DNA from: Tomocerus qinae
Taxonomy: Eukaryota > Arthropoda > Collembola > Entomobryomorpha > Tomoceridae
Length of the DNA: 64,000 nt
Direction: 5' to 3'
NCBI GenBank assembly: GCA_020055645.1
Contig: CM034546.1
Location: forward strand, 27,280,001-27,344,000
Part shown: positions 1 to 15,774 of the stretch, in pieces
How positions within the stretch are numbered: position 1 is the first letter of the stretch
Layout of the letters: every line of letters starts with the position of its first letter
Position numbers and translations under genes: made by a program
Notes under the pieces: model-generated
Told to the model about the DNA's origin: nothing
The model's database searches: none
What the model saw: only the letters and a program-made list of their open reading frames with translations

Positions 1-7
1 TTCGCGC

Positions 8-155
8 GAATAATACGGTTAGTTTTCTGTGCATATACTTAGGTGGTGCTTAGGTAAAATATATCATCAATCAATGTCATTAAACTAATAGCTGCGAAGT
101 GCAGAATAAAATAGTACCACCTAAGTATATGCACAGAAAACCAACCGTATTATTC
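8..155. repeat. Short foldback (inverted repeat)
   Basis: Arms at 8-47 and 116-155 are reverse complements over 40 bases with one mismatch, separated by about 68 bases. The transcript would form a long hairpin. It could be a MITE-like foldback or the remnant of a terminal-inverted-repeat element. No target duplication was identified because the left flank is at the window edge. Confidence 0.7.
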
Positions 156-304
156 ACCAAATCGTACCAAAGTTCATTTTGATTTCGGCCGGATAGAAAG
201 TATACGTTTTGGTACATTGGTTTTTGCACAATAACACTGGAATAAAGCCAACAACTTGTTCAGGGGCAGTGTATTACGATAAGTAGAATGTATTTCAGAT
301 ACGA

Positions 305-848
305 CGATTTTTTGTTATTTTATATTATTTTATATTAATTTACATTATTTTATATTAATTTATATTATTTTATATTAATTTACATTATTTTATATTAATT
401 TATATTATTTTATATTGTTTTATATTAATTTACATTATTTTATATTAATTTATATTATTTTATATTAATTTACATTAATTTATATTATTTTATATTAATT
501 TATATTAATTTATATTAATTTTTATTGTTTTGTATTAATTTATTTTAATTCATATTAATTTTATTAATTTATATTAATTTATATTAATTTATATTAATTT
601 ATATTGTTTTATATTAATTTATTTTATTTTATATTAATTATATTAATTTATATTATTTTATATTAATTTATATTAATTTATATTAATTTATTTTTATTTT
701 ATATTAATTCATATTAATTTATATTAATTTATATTAACTTATATTAATTTATATTGTTTTATACTAATTTATATTAACTTATATTAATTTATATTGTTTT
801 ATATTAATTTATATTAACTTATATTAATTTATATTATTTTATATTAAT
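305..848. repeat. AT-rich tandem low-complexity repeat
   Basis: Roughly 540 bases made of reiterated 10-12 base words such as TATATTAATTTA, TATATTATTT and TATATTGTTT in irregular order. No gene is visible in it. Confidence 0.9.
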
Positions 849-1111
849 GAGACAGAAGTTTACACTTAACCTAAACAGTAATATTTTTTACAAAAGCAAG
901 TTCTTTCCTAGTCGCCAATATGGCACTCAGTGAACTTTGTGCAGTTAGTGGCCTGCCTTCAAATCTCCATCATGTCGCTGAAAATAAAATAAAAATGTTA
1001 TTAAAAATAGGTTGAATAATATCATATTGAATAATTTTGTATATTTCAGTTCTACTTCTACTAGTTGCTAATAAAATAAAACCGAAATTAATGTAACGCT
1101 TAAAATATGCT

Positions 1112-3034
1112 TTAGTATTTTCTTACGAAGTTGATATTTACTTTGTCCGCCGGAAACACACGCGAATACCTCTTCGAATATCTTTGGTGACGAGGTTTTA
1201 GTTTGCTAAAAAGAATGACGACGTTTATTTTCAGCATCAATCTAGAGTGCCACAACCATTCCAGAAGGAACGTTATGAATGATCCAAGTAGTAAGTATCC
1301 ACAAACGAAAAAAATAGTATGGATTTTCATCGACAGACTTATAGGCAATGTCTGAGATTCTCTATGCTTCAGTTTGGAATGGGATATTATATTTTTCAAG
1401 TCAAGAATAAAATCGAATTGTTCCTTGAAATAATGTAGAATACCTCTCTCTTGCACGACTTGAAACAAAGATTTGAATACATAACGGTAGCAATTTATGA
1501 AACGATAAGGCATTGGAGTAGCAAGATCTGTTTCCTTTACAGTCATGCAAATTCCGTCAGATGATACTTTAGATGGAATTAAGGGCACAGTGTGGTGACT
1601 TCTCTTTGTATAGTATACACTAAATAGTTTCATTGAGAAGTCTGTCAAAACTTTCCAATTAAATGTAAAGTAGTTACCTTTTTTGTGCTTAGGTTTTCTA
1701 TCGGTTCGCCAATTATATATGTGGACACTTGAATTCATCTTGTCCAGAATTTTATATTTTTCAAAATATTCGTTTCTCTGATCGTTAATATTCCACCGCC
1801 TGTCTTTCAGCCAGAACATTTTATATCCATTTTCCACGAGATCTTTAAAGTCCACAAATTGCTTTCTGTCTGGTGGAGCAATAATCTCGCTTGTTATCCA
1901 CGTTTCGTATTGAGTAGCAATTACAAATCCCATGAACACAATTACCAAATACAAAATGGTTCTTCTTTTATTGGGAACTCCCTGATTTAAAAGGACGGCT
2001 GTTGTGGATACAAAAATAAACTCTAATTTCTTGTAGAAAGTAGAAATTCGAAAGCCTAAAGCATAAAATGAAATCGGGAATAGCGAAAATATCAGCCACC
2101 AGCAATAGTCATCAAATGTATTTTGAATCAGAACTGTCAAAGGGATGTCCGCGAATCGAAGGTTGGCTTCGCAGTAATATGGAATCATCTCATCGAAGTA
2201 TTCAATAGAACGAGTTGTATACCATTTCTGAATATAATTGTCTCTGTAGGGAAATGACATCAAAATGTATCCACATCGACGACGTTCTTGTTTTAGATTT
2301 GCATATCGCCATGTATAGTTGGCAGTGAAGTTCAATATTTCAGACATCAAATCAAAAGTTCTCACTGTATTTCGACAATTCCCATCTCTACTTTTACATC
2401 TTATCATTTTTCTTGGATTATAGAACGGAAAAAAAGGATATACTCCCCCGATTTGCATTCCATGAAGATTTCCGTTTAAATTTTTCCAAACTCTTTCCCA
2501 TTCTTCTTCGGAGTCTTCTGCTTCAATTGGATGATAAGTTAAAGACTCATCTTTGTAGAGAACCGGCGCATAAATCGAATATTGATATCCAACTTTTATA
2601 GCCATTATAAAGAGAGGAGCTCCCAATTCATAAGTGATGTTTGCTTGCCATTCTGGATTCAGCCATTTCAATTCATCTTTGATGACGACTATGAATCTCG
2701 AATCCCGACGATTTATTTCTTTTCCAAAAGGAATGACTGGAGTTTTTAAGTCAGGGTCTGGCTCCATTAGAATATTTACAGTGCAGGAACTTCTAGAGAG
2801 ATCCCGTGGATTATCTTCATGACGACCGAAGTGAGTTTTATTATATTTTGATGTTGCCAATGTCCATGGTTGGCCATTTTGGTTAGACAGGATAAAATCT
2901 GTCTGCCATTCGGATTGATGGGAAGTAATCATGTTAAAATCACAATTACTGTAGAACGACAAATTTCTAAAGCAGTTGATGTTGTTTATAATAACAGAAA
3001 TTAAAAATGGTACAACTGGATGCAGGAAATACAT
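1112..3034 (-). CDS. Divergent ionotropic receptor (ligand-gated cation channel)
   Basis: Open frame of 640 residues without introns. The first ~20 residues are hydrophobic and fit a signal peptide. Residues ~185-295 look like the S1 half of the ligand-binding domain (GNLHGMQIGG; NTVRTFDLMSEILNFTANYTW region). There is a first membrane segment at ~307-328, a pore-loop-like stretch at ~337-354, a second membrane segment at ~358-376, a long S2-like region, and a last membrane segment near ~585-608 (FFVCGYLLLGSFITFLLEW). This order is that of the arthropod ionotropic receptor family, a chemosensory offshoot of ionotropic glutamate receptors. The amino-terminal half is short, as usual for divergent family members, and canonical glutamate-contacting residues are not evident. 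The family is inferred from topology and fragments rather than one diagnostic motif. Further 5' exons at 3.2-3.85 kb are possible but unproven. Confidence 0.75.
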   Translation of the reverse strand: MYFLHPVVPFLISVIINNINCFRNLSFYSNCDFNMITSHQSEWQTDFILSNQNGQPWTLATSKYNKTHFGRHEDNPRDLSRSSCTVNILMEPDPDLKTPVIPFGKEINRRDSRFIVVIKDELKWLNPEWQANITYELGAPLFIMAIKVGYQYSIYAPVLYKDESLTYHPIEAEDSEEEWERVWKNLNGNLHGMQIGGVYPFFPFYNPRKMIRCKSRDGNCRNTVRTFDLMSEILNFTANYTWRYANLKQERRRCGYILMSFPYRDNYIQKWYTTRSIEYFDEMIPYYCEANLRFADIPLTVLIQNTFDDYCWWLIFSLFPISFYALGFRISTFYKKLEFIFVSTTAVLLNQGVPNKRRTILYLVIVFMGFVIATQYETWITSEIIAPPDRKQFVDFKDLVENGYKMFWLKDRRWNINDQRNEYFEKYKILDKMNSSVHIYNWRTDRKPKHKKGNYFTFNWKVLTDFSMKLFSVYYTKRSHHTVPLIPSKVSSDGICMTVKETDLATPMPYRFINCYRYVFKSLFQVVQERGILHYFKEQFDFILDLKNIISHSKLKHRESQTLPISLSMKIHTIFFVCGYLLLGSFITFLLEWLWHSRLMLKINVVILFSKLKPRHQRYSKRYSRVFPADKVNINFVRKY

Positions 3035-3204
3035 TTTAACACGAATTTTGCTCAGTTATGTCTTCACCGGTGAAATACCCAAAGTAAATGAAAGAATGTT
3101 AATTCAGTTTTAAATGTTGTATACCTAGCCATTGAGGCACCAATGAAGTAGTCAAGGCTGGCAGTAGCAAAATAGCAACCAGCGACTGTCAAATGTCTTT
3201 AACC

Positions 3205-3504
3205 TCAAATTATAAAACATATACCATGAAATTCAAAATAGTTCTCCCAATTATTAACAATAATCGGCTGCCTTATTCCTTGTAATACATTGGCGCCTCT
3301 TCTCATAAGCATTCTAACATTGTTCAATTCTAACGTCCTAAACAATGCAGTGCAGAGAAATAATTTTAGAACGTGGAACCAAAAGTTATGTATGCCCTGG
3401 TAGTATTGATTACGTTTAGGCAATTTGGGATTCAAATTTTTTGTGGTTGTATTACAATTCTGCAAAAGAGATGCAATAATAATTAGTTGATAATTTCTAA
3501 ACAT
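3205..3504 (-). other. Unrecognised short open frame, possible upstream exon
   Basis: A 99-codon frame just upstream of, and on the same strand as, the ionotropic receptor. Near its end a GTATAT could be a splice donor after residues FEFHG. It has a hydrophobic patch in the middle but no motif I recognise. It may be a 5' exon or relic of a receptor gene, or chance. Confidence 0.2.
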
Positions 3505-3854
3505 AAACTGAAAACTTGTAAATTCATTTCAGCAGAACATTTGCGCTGTGTTAGAAGACTGCAAATGCTTCCACCACTAAAAACTCTGAATAAATGGTTA
3601 GATGTCAACATTTTATTTTCCCATTCCCTCCAAGTATTTTGTAAAATGAATTATGTATAATATCATGCATGATGATAAAAGGTGACAAAAATATTAAAAT
3701 AATTAAAAGCTTTAAATGCATTAATTTACAACAAAATGATATTTTCTGCTGTAATTCGTCAACATTTGTTGTGGTTTTTGCAGTTACTACAACAGCATCG
3801 AAGGTGTCCTTACGTTGTGTCAATTGAAGAAAGCTTTTTATAGCTTTCGTCATA

Positions 3855-6007
3855 TTTTATTTTATCCGTATCTTTGGAAAGTTACTGGAACTTTTGTGGT
3901 TGAACTTATAAAATTAATGGCCTTTGATTTGGAAGGGATACTATTTTCATTTCAAATTAACATGCGATTTTGATATTCACGGTATTATTGTATCAGCAAA
4001 AGGCTTGAACTACTTATGGCCTCTAACTAGAGCATATACATTATACATAACAACGGAACAAGCAATTCAGACACGAAAACTCACGACATATATACCATTA
4101 CATGAAGGCTACGTGTTATAACCATAGCTCAGTGTGGAGCCAGTATTATCTCTCTATATTCATTCATAATCATCAACATGAAATTGAGATGAGTGGTATA
4201 AATTGAGTAATATTCATTTCTATTGAAGTGATAAAGCTTGTGAGCAATTACATTTTTACATTACCAGATCTCAGTTAAATCAGTATTCTTCAATAATTTA
4301 AACTGTTAAAATATTCCCTTCTCATTCACCAATTCTTTATTATTGTGAACGAATTCTACAGACAATGTTTCTGTGCAGAAGTATCTAGGCGATCATCAAA
4401 TATTCATATCACCATACTTGTGTGTGTGTGTTTGCTCGGCAGGTTAATGCTCGTGAGAAATAAAGAAGTTTGCTGACCGCAATCGGTTTCTACGAAATAC
4501 AAAGTGAGTACTATTACAGTTAGATACTGTAGGGAAATATAGCAATTATGTAAGTAAATCTCAAGACAAAAGTCACACAAACAAGTACCTTAAACCGTTT
4601 TTCATCCAGGTATCGGTTGTTAAAATTAAATAGCACGCAAGTTTGAAGCGCAATTTATGCCGAAACAATTATAGTTCAATGGCTTCCTTTATGTACAATG
4701 AAATGAAATCAGCATGTAAAAGCTCGGCTAGTGTCTCACTTGTAATTACACTTGCACTTTGCACTATAAACAATTTTGAGAACAAACTAACCAGTAATAG
4801 TGGCCAGCTAAAATCATTTTTCATCAGTGCTTTAAATTAATTAACTGACTTCTTAGAAATCAATTATTTTGGATTTAGATATGCTAAAAATTTAACTGGT
4901 AGCCCTACGTAAAATTAATTTTTTCTTACAACAATGATGTGCTACACTTACACTCTACTTTTGGAGTGAATTTTCGGTGAATGCACTTGCACATCTTATA
5001 TTAATTGCTAGTTAATAACAATTACGTTTTTTAACACACATTCTCAGTTATATTTAACTTCCGCAAATAAAAATGCAGATCATGAACAAATATTGACACA
5101 CTTGGTCAAAAATAACCAGAGTATAGGCAAAGAGAGTGATAGTGATATTAATCGCCAACTAAACGACGAAATGGAGACAAAAAAACTGGATCTCAGTTAA
5201 CCCTTCACTTTGGGCATTTAGATCTTAGCTTAGAATGTTTTAAAATGAAAGACGTACAGCAGTTTTTTAGAATAAAATAAGCATAAAATTGTGTGTCTCT
5301 TCGTGAACACAGCTGACAGCATTAGTTAGATGAGATATAAATGGTTTAAAATGTAAAAAGGAAGACAAGGGTTCTACATGTATGGACAGAAACTGGATAG
5401 AAGCAAATCTATAATTTAAGGTAGCATTGATTTAAGTAGAGACGCAATGTTTCAAAAAAACAGAATGTAGATAATTGTTAGCATATACCACTGTTACATA
5501 ATTGATATGTTTCACGAGACATTTCATTGAAATGAAACTTTAATCAATAATTTTAAAACAATTCAATAGAAGCTTTTAATTAATTGTAGCGTAATTTATC
5601 TAAAACATTTCACGAAAATACAAAATTAAACAACATTGATAATTAGATGCTACTTTGTGAATATTATAAGGTAGGTAATAATAATGATCACAGAACTGTC
5701 GTTAAATTTATAATAAATAAAGGTATGCTCGACTTTTTCTAATCTCCTAATACTAGCCCTCGAATATAAAACCCTACGCTTGCGTAAAAAAGAAATTATT
5801 GAATTAAAAAATAAAAAAATAAAAAAAATAACGTAAAATTACTGTCTAAAGTCTAAATTTACATCCAGTAATATTATAACATTTCTACAAATAGTATCTG
5901 CTATCTATGTGAATATGGCTGTATTGTCAAGCTAGACAATGTTCCATTTAAATTGAATTAATACTCTGCTAAATCTAAGTCTGAGGATTTTACACCCAGT
6001 ATTTATA
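3855..6007. other. Intergenic region, no gene seen
   Basis: AT-rich sequence between the ionotropic receptor and the 3' end of the GPR107-like gene. It holds a short TG microsatellite near 4420 and only short unconvincing open frames. Confidence 0.6.
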
Positions 6008-10173
<4,166 letters not shown>

Positions 10174-10959
10174 GTTATTTCTTCCCAAATGATTATTTTG
10201 TGATCTTCAATTACTGTGACACTAAAAATTAAAACCATATTAGATTAGACTGACAAATAGGCACTGCATATACGAAATTGACAGAAAAATGAAAACTATC
10301 TTTGATCTTTAGTTAATTTCAAAGGTTAGGTTGTAACCTGTTGCTTACCGGTTGTCTCTCCTGCTAACATTGCTTTCGCTGTTGACAACTGTAAATTTAT
10401 TATTTAGGTGTCATCTAATCCCCTTGTAACACACGAAGGTAAGCAATGGTAATTAATATTAATGATTTATGTAGCGCTGGATGTAGCATTCGTGCTAGCT
10501 AATAACGTTTTCACTTATGTACCCCAAACGTATACCTTCACTTTCACTTCATGTCATGTACTAAATTTTACATACGAAGTATGCATTATGCATTCTGTTC
10601 TCCTATCAAAATGTTCTCTTATTTATTTCTACATGCATCAGTTTAATGCAAAATAGGTTAACTTTTAAGACAGATTTGTACCTTGGATTTGTTCGAATTT
10701 TATAATTTTAATATTTATTCACCTAAGATAATGAATTAATTACATTTACTAATTGATTTGTGGAGTTGATTGTTACTGGAATAAATAATAATAATTATAG
10801 TCAAACATGTATGAATAACAATTATAACATAAATTAGAGTTATATTATTCATTTCCCAAAAATACGTCAAATGTTCTGTGATAGTTTCGGAACTTTTAAA
10901 ATGGGTGTTGAACGACTGTTAATTCGCCAGTTAATTGTGTCTTAGTATCGAAGTTTTTG
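10174..10959. other. Intergenic region upstream of the GPR107-like gene
   Basis: About 790 bases between the GPR107-like start codon and the 3' end of gene A, both on the minus strand. It should hold the GPR107-like promoter. A stretch near 10500-10580 (ACGTTTTCACTTATGTACCCC...) resembles one arm of the foldback at 61243-61334, so it is probably a decayed repeat. Confidence 0.5.
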
Positions 10960-13300
10960 TCATTTCTCAAGGCTGTGAATTTCTTTTAACATCTCCGTGA
11001 TTTCTCTCCTTTTGTGTTCGTTAATATTTTCTGTTTGTTGATTGACGTACACTTTCTCCTGGCCATTACTAGTGAATATATATCCTTTGGTTGATAATAG
11101 ACCCGAATGGTCGATGTTGAATACGATTTGTCCAGGATTGATGTAAGAATGAGAATTGAAATGGGATTGAATTGAATAATTACCTAAATGAGAACGTCGT
11201 CCTTGGATTTTTGATACACTTACAGTTGAGCTCGGTAATGGTAGATTAAATTCCTTTTCTAATGGAATTGATGTGTTTTTATCAATTATAACTGACTTGT
11301 CTGGAAATTCTAAGTAAATTTCGTACTGTAAGGCTTCAGAAACGGAAAAATTAGTACGTTGCATAATTTCTGCGGCATAGTATATCGCTCCGTTAACAAC
11401 TGCAGTGATAAAGGGTGTCTGTAGAACGTTTTTGCAGAATTTTTTAGTTCCACTTTCATCCAGACAGGTAGTAGACTTACATTTTCCAGATTTGACTAAC
11501 ATTCCGTAATTAACTGTGACCTTTGATTTTTCAATTGCTTCATGTAACATAAGTTCATTATCTGTAACACTTGCGAAATAAATTCTACTCATTGTCTTCT
11601 TCAGTCCTCCTTTTTTCAAATCTGGTAACAAATCTGAGCTGCAAGAGGATAGCATCTTTATTTCTCTCTCGGTGACTCTAAAAATTGAGACTGAATCAAT
11701 TTCTGAGGAAGAATTGTGGCATTGGACCAGTAAGTTGACATTTTTAGTTGTACCAATCAGTCTTGCCTCAGAAAAACGAAAAGTGACAGCGGCGGCAGCA
11801 GATTCGCTCAAAAGTTTCACGATTTCAAATCCTGCCAAAGTGGCACTATCTTCAACCATCTGTCTCTGCACGTGATCAAAAGCGTTTGGAACACTTATCA
11901 CGCATTTGTAAAAATCTTGATTAAAATATTTACTGGCTGTTGACTTGATATATTCAAATATCAACGCCACAATTACGTGAACGTTGAGTTTCTTTACGGT
12001 TCCCATTACATTTGTCTCATAAACTTCCCCAACGCTGTTAAGTAAAATGTTTTCCATATTTAACCCTCCCTTTCCACTGAGATAAAGTTCTTCAGCTCGG
12101 TACCCAATACAAATCCGGTCACATAAGTTGATAAAATTTGGTATTTTAGTTCTGGTCGTTGTTTGTTTGTAAAGTTGAGGATTTCCGTTTTGGTAGATTC
12201 CAAATCGAAATCCAGCCAGACCAAATTGAATTCCTAATATTGAAGATGTTTGTGATTTAGTTTGCTGATTTAATTTCGCGAAGATTGTTTTGAAAGTACG
12301 AATTGTTTCGTATTCTCTATTTATATCATCTGAAAGAGTTTTAGCGAAATGGTCTACTGAGTTTGAGCCAATTGGATAATTTGGAAATTCCTTGAAAAAC
12401 ATATTGATTGCGTTTTCTTTACCAGTTTTGTGCCAATTATTTAGCAAAGCTTCATGGAATTCATTTCCTTTGGTACTGCTTTCCAATTGTGTCTTGTAAA
12501 AGTCCACAGCACGTCTCACAGTTTCTTGCAATTTCATATTCTGCATTTTTAATTGAAATATTTTCTTCACATGATTTTGGTAATAAGCAGTTACCTTTTC
12601 TTCCAGTAGTTTCACAAATGGACTGATCCATGTCTCATTTTTGATAATGCATTTATTCCGAAGTTTCTGTATTACATCTTTGAAGAACGTATCATGATTC
12701 TTTGCAAGTACTTCTTCAGAGCTAATTTGATCCAGATTCTCCATTAATTTTTGGTATAATTGAAAAGACTCTTCCACTAATTCATTTATTTTTAATTTGC
12801 ATTCGGCTATTTTTAGTTCCCTCCCATTTGATTCTTTTTTAATTCGCTCGATTGTTTCATTTTGAGCAGCTAGCAACAATGTTTGGAAGGCTGTTCTAAA
12901 ATTTTGGTCGTTTTTGATGTTATCAAACTTCTCTTTGATTGTTTCAATTAAAAGATTTTTTTCAGATTCAGAGTTTTCTAATGTTCCGAATATATCATCC
13001 GAGTTGTAGTAGGTTTCTAGATATTCAAGAGCTTGTGACAAAATCGATTTTTTATTCTCTTCAATGATTTTCATACATTGCAATCCCAAAGATTCAAAAT
13101 TTTTAATTGCAACTATCCTAAGCTGTGTAAGCTCAAAATCCAACTTGGTTTTATATTCGTATTCAATGATATCTGGTACGTCTTTTAATTCAGCCAAAAA
13201 CAAGTTTCTTATTTTACTTTCGGCGTCACCTATCAGAATTTCAAAATCTTCAGTCGGCCTTATTTCATGTTCAATGCTTGATAACTCTTCCTTCGCTATA
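10960..13300 (-). CDS. Gene A, C-terminal part: helical region and degenerate Hsp70-like domain
   Basis: A frame of about 780 codons, open from about 13300 down to the TGA at 10960. The first ~350 residues are charged and helical, homologous to the stalk of genes C and D and similar in character to a GBP C-terminal domain. From about 12243 an Hsp70-like domain follows, with every nucleotide-binding signature degraded. The usual IDLGTT is ILGIQFGLAG. The NEPTAAA region is LLSESAAAAVTF inside PNAFDHVQRQMVEDSATLAGF. The DLGGGTFD loop is absent (VQCHNSSSEIDS). ATP hydrolysis is therefore unlikely; a client- or ligand-binding scaffold is inferred. The C terminus (GNYSIQSHFNS...) resembles a beta substrate-binding region and ends without a lid. 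It is most likely the 3' part of the HEPN-kinase gene upstream, joined through a short frameshifted segment. Confidence 0.72.
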
Positions 13301-13905
13301 ACAGTCTACTGCCCTTTCTACTGCATTTCCAAGCCGATTTATTGTTGCCGACTCATTTTTAATGTTTTCTATTTCTAGTTCTTGAAATATTTGGTATAAA
13401 TCATTTTCTAAAGCTGAATGGAATTCTTCTGCTGTCTCATTATTAAAAAAGCTGGACAATGTTGTTGGACATGCTTCAAAACCATTTTATGACATTCCTG
13501 TAGAGTGCTTCGGTTCATGAATGATATTTCATTTACCATTTTGGTTATTTGCAGTTTGTATTCTCTTACTGCGCTGGAATGAGCAACCTTACATTGGGCT
13601 GCATCTTTTATCGATTCCCAATGGGATTTAAGGTTAACAAAAATTGCATTTATTTCTTCTTCAAACAATTGACTGTCGTTTTCAAAACTACAGTTTTCAT
13701 ATTCTTTTGGAATATCTGCCAGGAATAGTGATAAGCTGTTCTTCTTCAATTCATCGTGTCTAGCCTCAATTTCCTCCTTCATGGTATCACCAGATAAAAT
13801 CGTTTTCATGCCATCTATGTAAATGTCCCTTACATAATTTTTCCGTTTGGTAATGAATTCTTTCAAATGTTGATAATTATTTACGGTAAATGGCATTTGA
13901 AACTC
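13271..13905 (-). CDS. Gene A, middle part: GBP-like helical segment with two apparent frameshifts
   Basis: This exon begins at 13905 after a CAG acceptor. It continues the kinase exon in phase (FNAK joined to EFQMPFTVNNYQ). The charged helical sequence (DELKKNSLSLFLADIP; FVNLKSHWESIKDAAQ; SAVREYKLQITKM) aligns with the same region of gene D (HKLLKEEGLSSFSDLIP; FIEMKENWVARNEARM; AIKEYNAQMRDL). The frame shifts near 13470 (after VLKHVQQ) and again near 13300 (after DCYSE). Homology to D continues across both breaks in the new frames, so each looks like a one-base gain (or two-base loss) rather than an intron. Either gene A is a young pseudogene or the assembly has errors here. Confidence 0.65.
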
Positions 13906-14077
13906 CTGAAATACAATAAAATGTCATTATGTTAAAAGCAATGTTTTTCAGTTTAAATGTAGATAGGAATTAGTGTAACGAATAAGAATAATAATGTTTT
14001 CAAAATGAATTACGATACGTTGATACGATTTATCGAAAACTCTCCCATTATACATTTTAAAAGAAACATATACATAC

Positions 14078-15774
14078 CTTTGCATTAAAACGGAATTTTA
14101 TTGGCATTTCTTTTTCATAGTCTCCTGACTGAATTCGTTTATTTGGTTCTTCCTCCGTCAGTTGCAATATTAGCGAATTCAGCCAGCTTACGTTCTGAAG
14201 TCTAATTCCTGTATTCCTGTGATATTTTATTTTCTCGAATTTTTTTGCCAAATTGATTTCCTTTGTGGGATCAAAGATTTCAGATAAGATCAATCCAAAT
14301 GAAAACAAATCCGCGTGTTGACCATACTTCGCCTTGCCGTCTTTATGTTCTTCATCCATTTCAGGAGCACGATATCGGATATTCCATTCCGCGAGTGTCA
14401 TTGTTTCACTCTCGTAGATTTTGCTTTGTATTGAAAGACCAAAGTCTCCGATTTTTACAGGGCTGACAAAGTTCAGGTTTGAAAAGTATATATTGTCTGG
14501 TCTCAGATCTCGATGAGTTATTCCTTTCCCATGGATGTAATTTAAACCATCAGCTATTCCCTGTCCAATTTCTTCGCTTGTAGACATTTTTGGTTCGTTA
14601 CCGTCGTTTAAAATTTTATTCAGCCATTCCCTCAATGTTTCGCCACAAATTTCCATTTTTATGTAAAATCCAGCTACAAGACCATTACTAGCAGAATCAA
14701 AGCATCCTGCAAAAAACTCACGAGCAATGGCTGAAATTTTGTTAGTAAGGTCATCCCATTGTAGTATTTTCTTCATCTTATCTGTGGATAAAGAAAATTT
14801 GTAAGATGATTTGTACTTAACTACATTTGGGTGATCAAGTTTTGCTTGATTCCTCAACTCCCTTAAAATTCCTACTTCATCAGTGTCCCCAAAGCGTTTT
14901 CTGTTTGGAATAATTTTGATAGCATACATCTGATGATCTACTGTGTCCGATGCGGCAATAACAACTCCAAAAGACCCGCTGCCTAATACTTTGCTGGTTG
15001 TGTAATTCCATCGTTCGATGACATGTAGAAGGTTCTTTTTGTCTGCAAATACTCGATTTTTGGCATCTTCAATTATCTTTGTTATTGTTGTTGGGTCTGC
15101 TCCAAGAATTAACAAAGCCTTTTCAACCGTTGCGCAATGTTCTTCAAATTCTAATTGTGTAGCATCTTTTGGATTTGCGTAATGCTTCGTGCGGTTTCGA
15201 ATATCTCGAAGTTTTATCAACGCATTTTTTTCATCGTCGTTGAGTTTTGTTTCATGCGGCTCCCAACGGAATTCCAATAGCCATTTAACACAAAGTGGAG
15301 TATCCCATTTTGTTATGTCCCGAGAGTTGATCTTCTCTTGCTCTTGTAAGCTCCATCGTTTGTGGGGGTGAGCAATGAAGAAATCTTCCTCAGAACTGTT
15401 TTCCCATTTCTGACTTCTTTCAACTAAAACGTTTTGAATGTATTCAGTAAATCCTTCTACTAAGGCGTCTATTTTCACTCCATACTTGTCGTCAACATCT
15501 AAAAAGGATTATTTTGTACAAATAATTGAATACATACTTAAAACCAATAAAATGCTTTGGTAATTTATAAATAAGAAAACGAAATTCCTTGCGGATGTAT
15601 ATTTCTATACAAATAATCCTTCCTCTTGTCAAACCATTTGATGATTTAATAGTATTAATGAACCTATAATTAGTAAATGTCGAAAACTTTGACTTGCTTA
15701 TTCTAACTACATTTATGTACAGATATTAAGTTAACCAAAAATGAATTTAAGAGCTTACCCAAATTTGATTCCAT
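14078..15774 (-). CDS. Gene A, N-terminal part: HEPN domain plus PKR/eIF2alpha-kinase-like domain
   Basis: Two exons. A 16-nt first coding exon (15774-15759, MESNL plus one base) splices to 15498-14078; the donor after FNAK leads on to 13905. Together they encode 479 residues. Residues ~15-160 form a helical domain like the DZIP3-type HEPN, ending in RDIRNRTKHYANPKDAT, where RNRTKH (106-111) fits the R-x4-H motif of HEPN ribonucleases. Residues ~172-470 are a protein kinase. They show a glycine loop GSGSFGVV, YAIK lysine (~200), a helix-C glutamate in ILREL, an insert before FYIKMEICGETLREWL (typical of eIF2alpha kinases), HRDLRPDN, DFGLS, RYRAPE and HADLFSFG. The catalytic-loop lysine is arginine. 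A kinase coupled to a HEPN ribonuclease recalls RNase L and IRE1 in reverse order. RNA- or stress-sensing is inferred. Confidence 0.85.
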
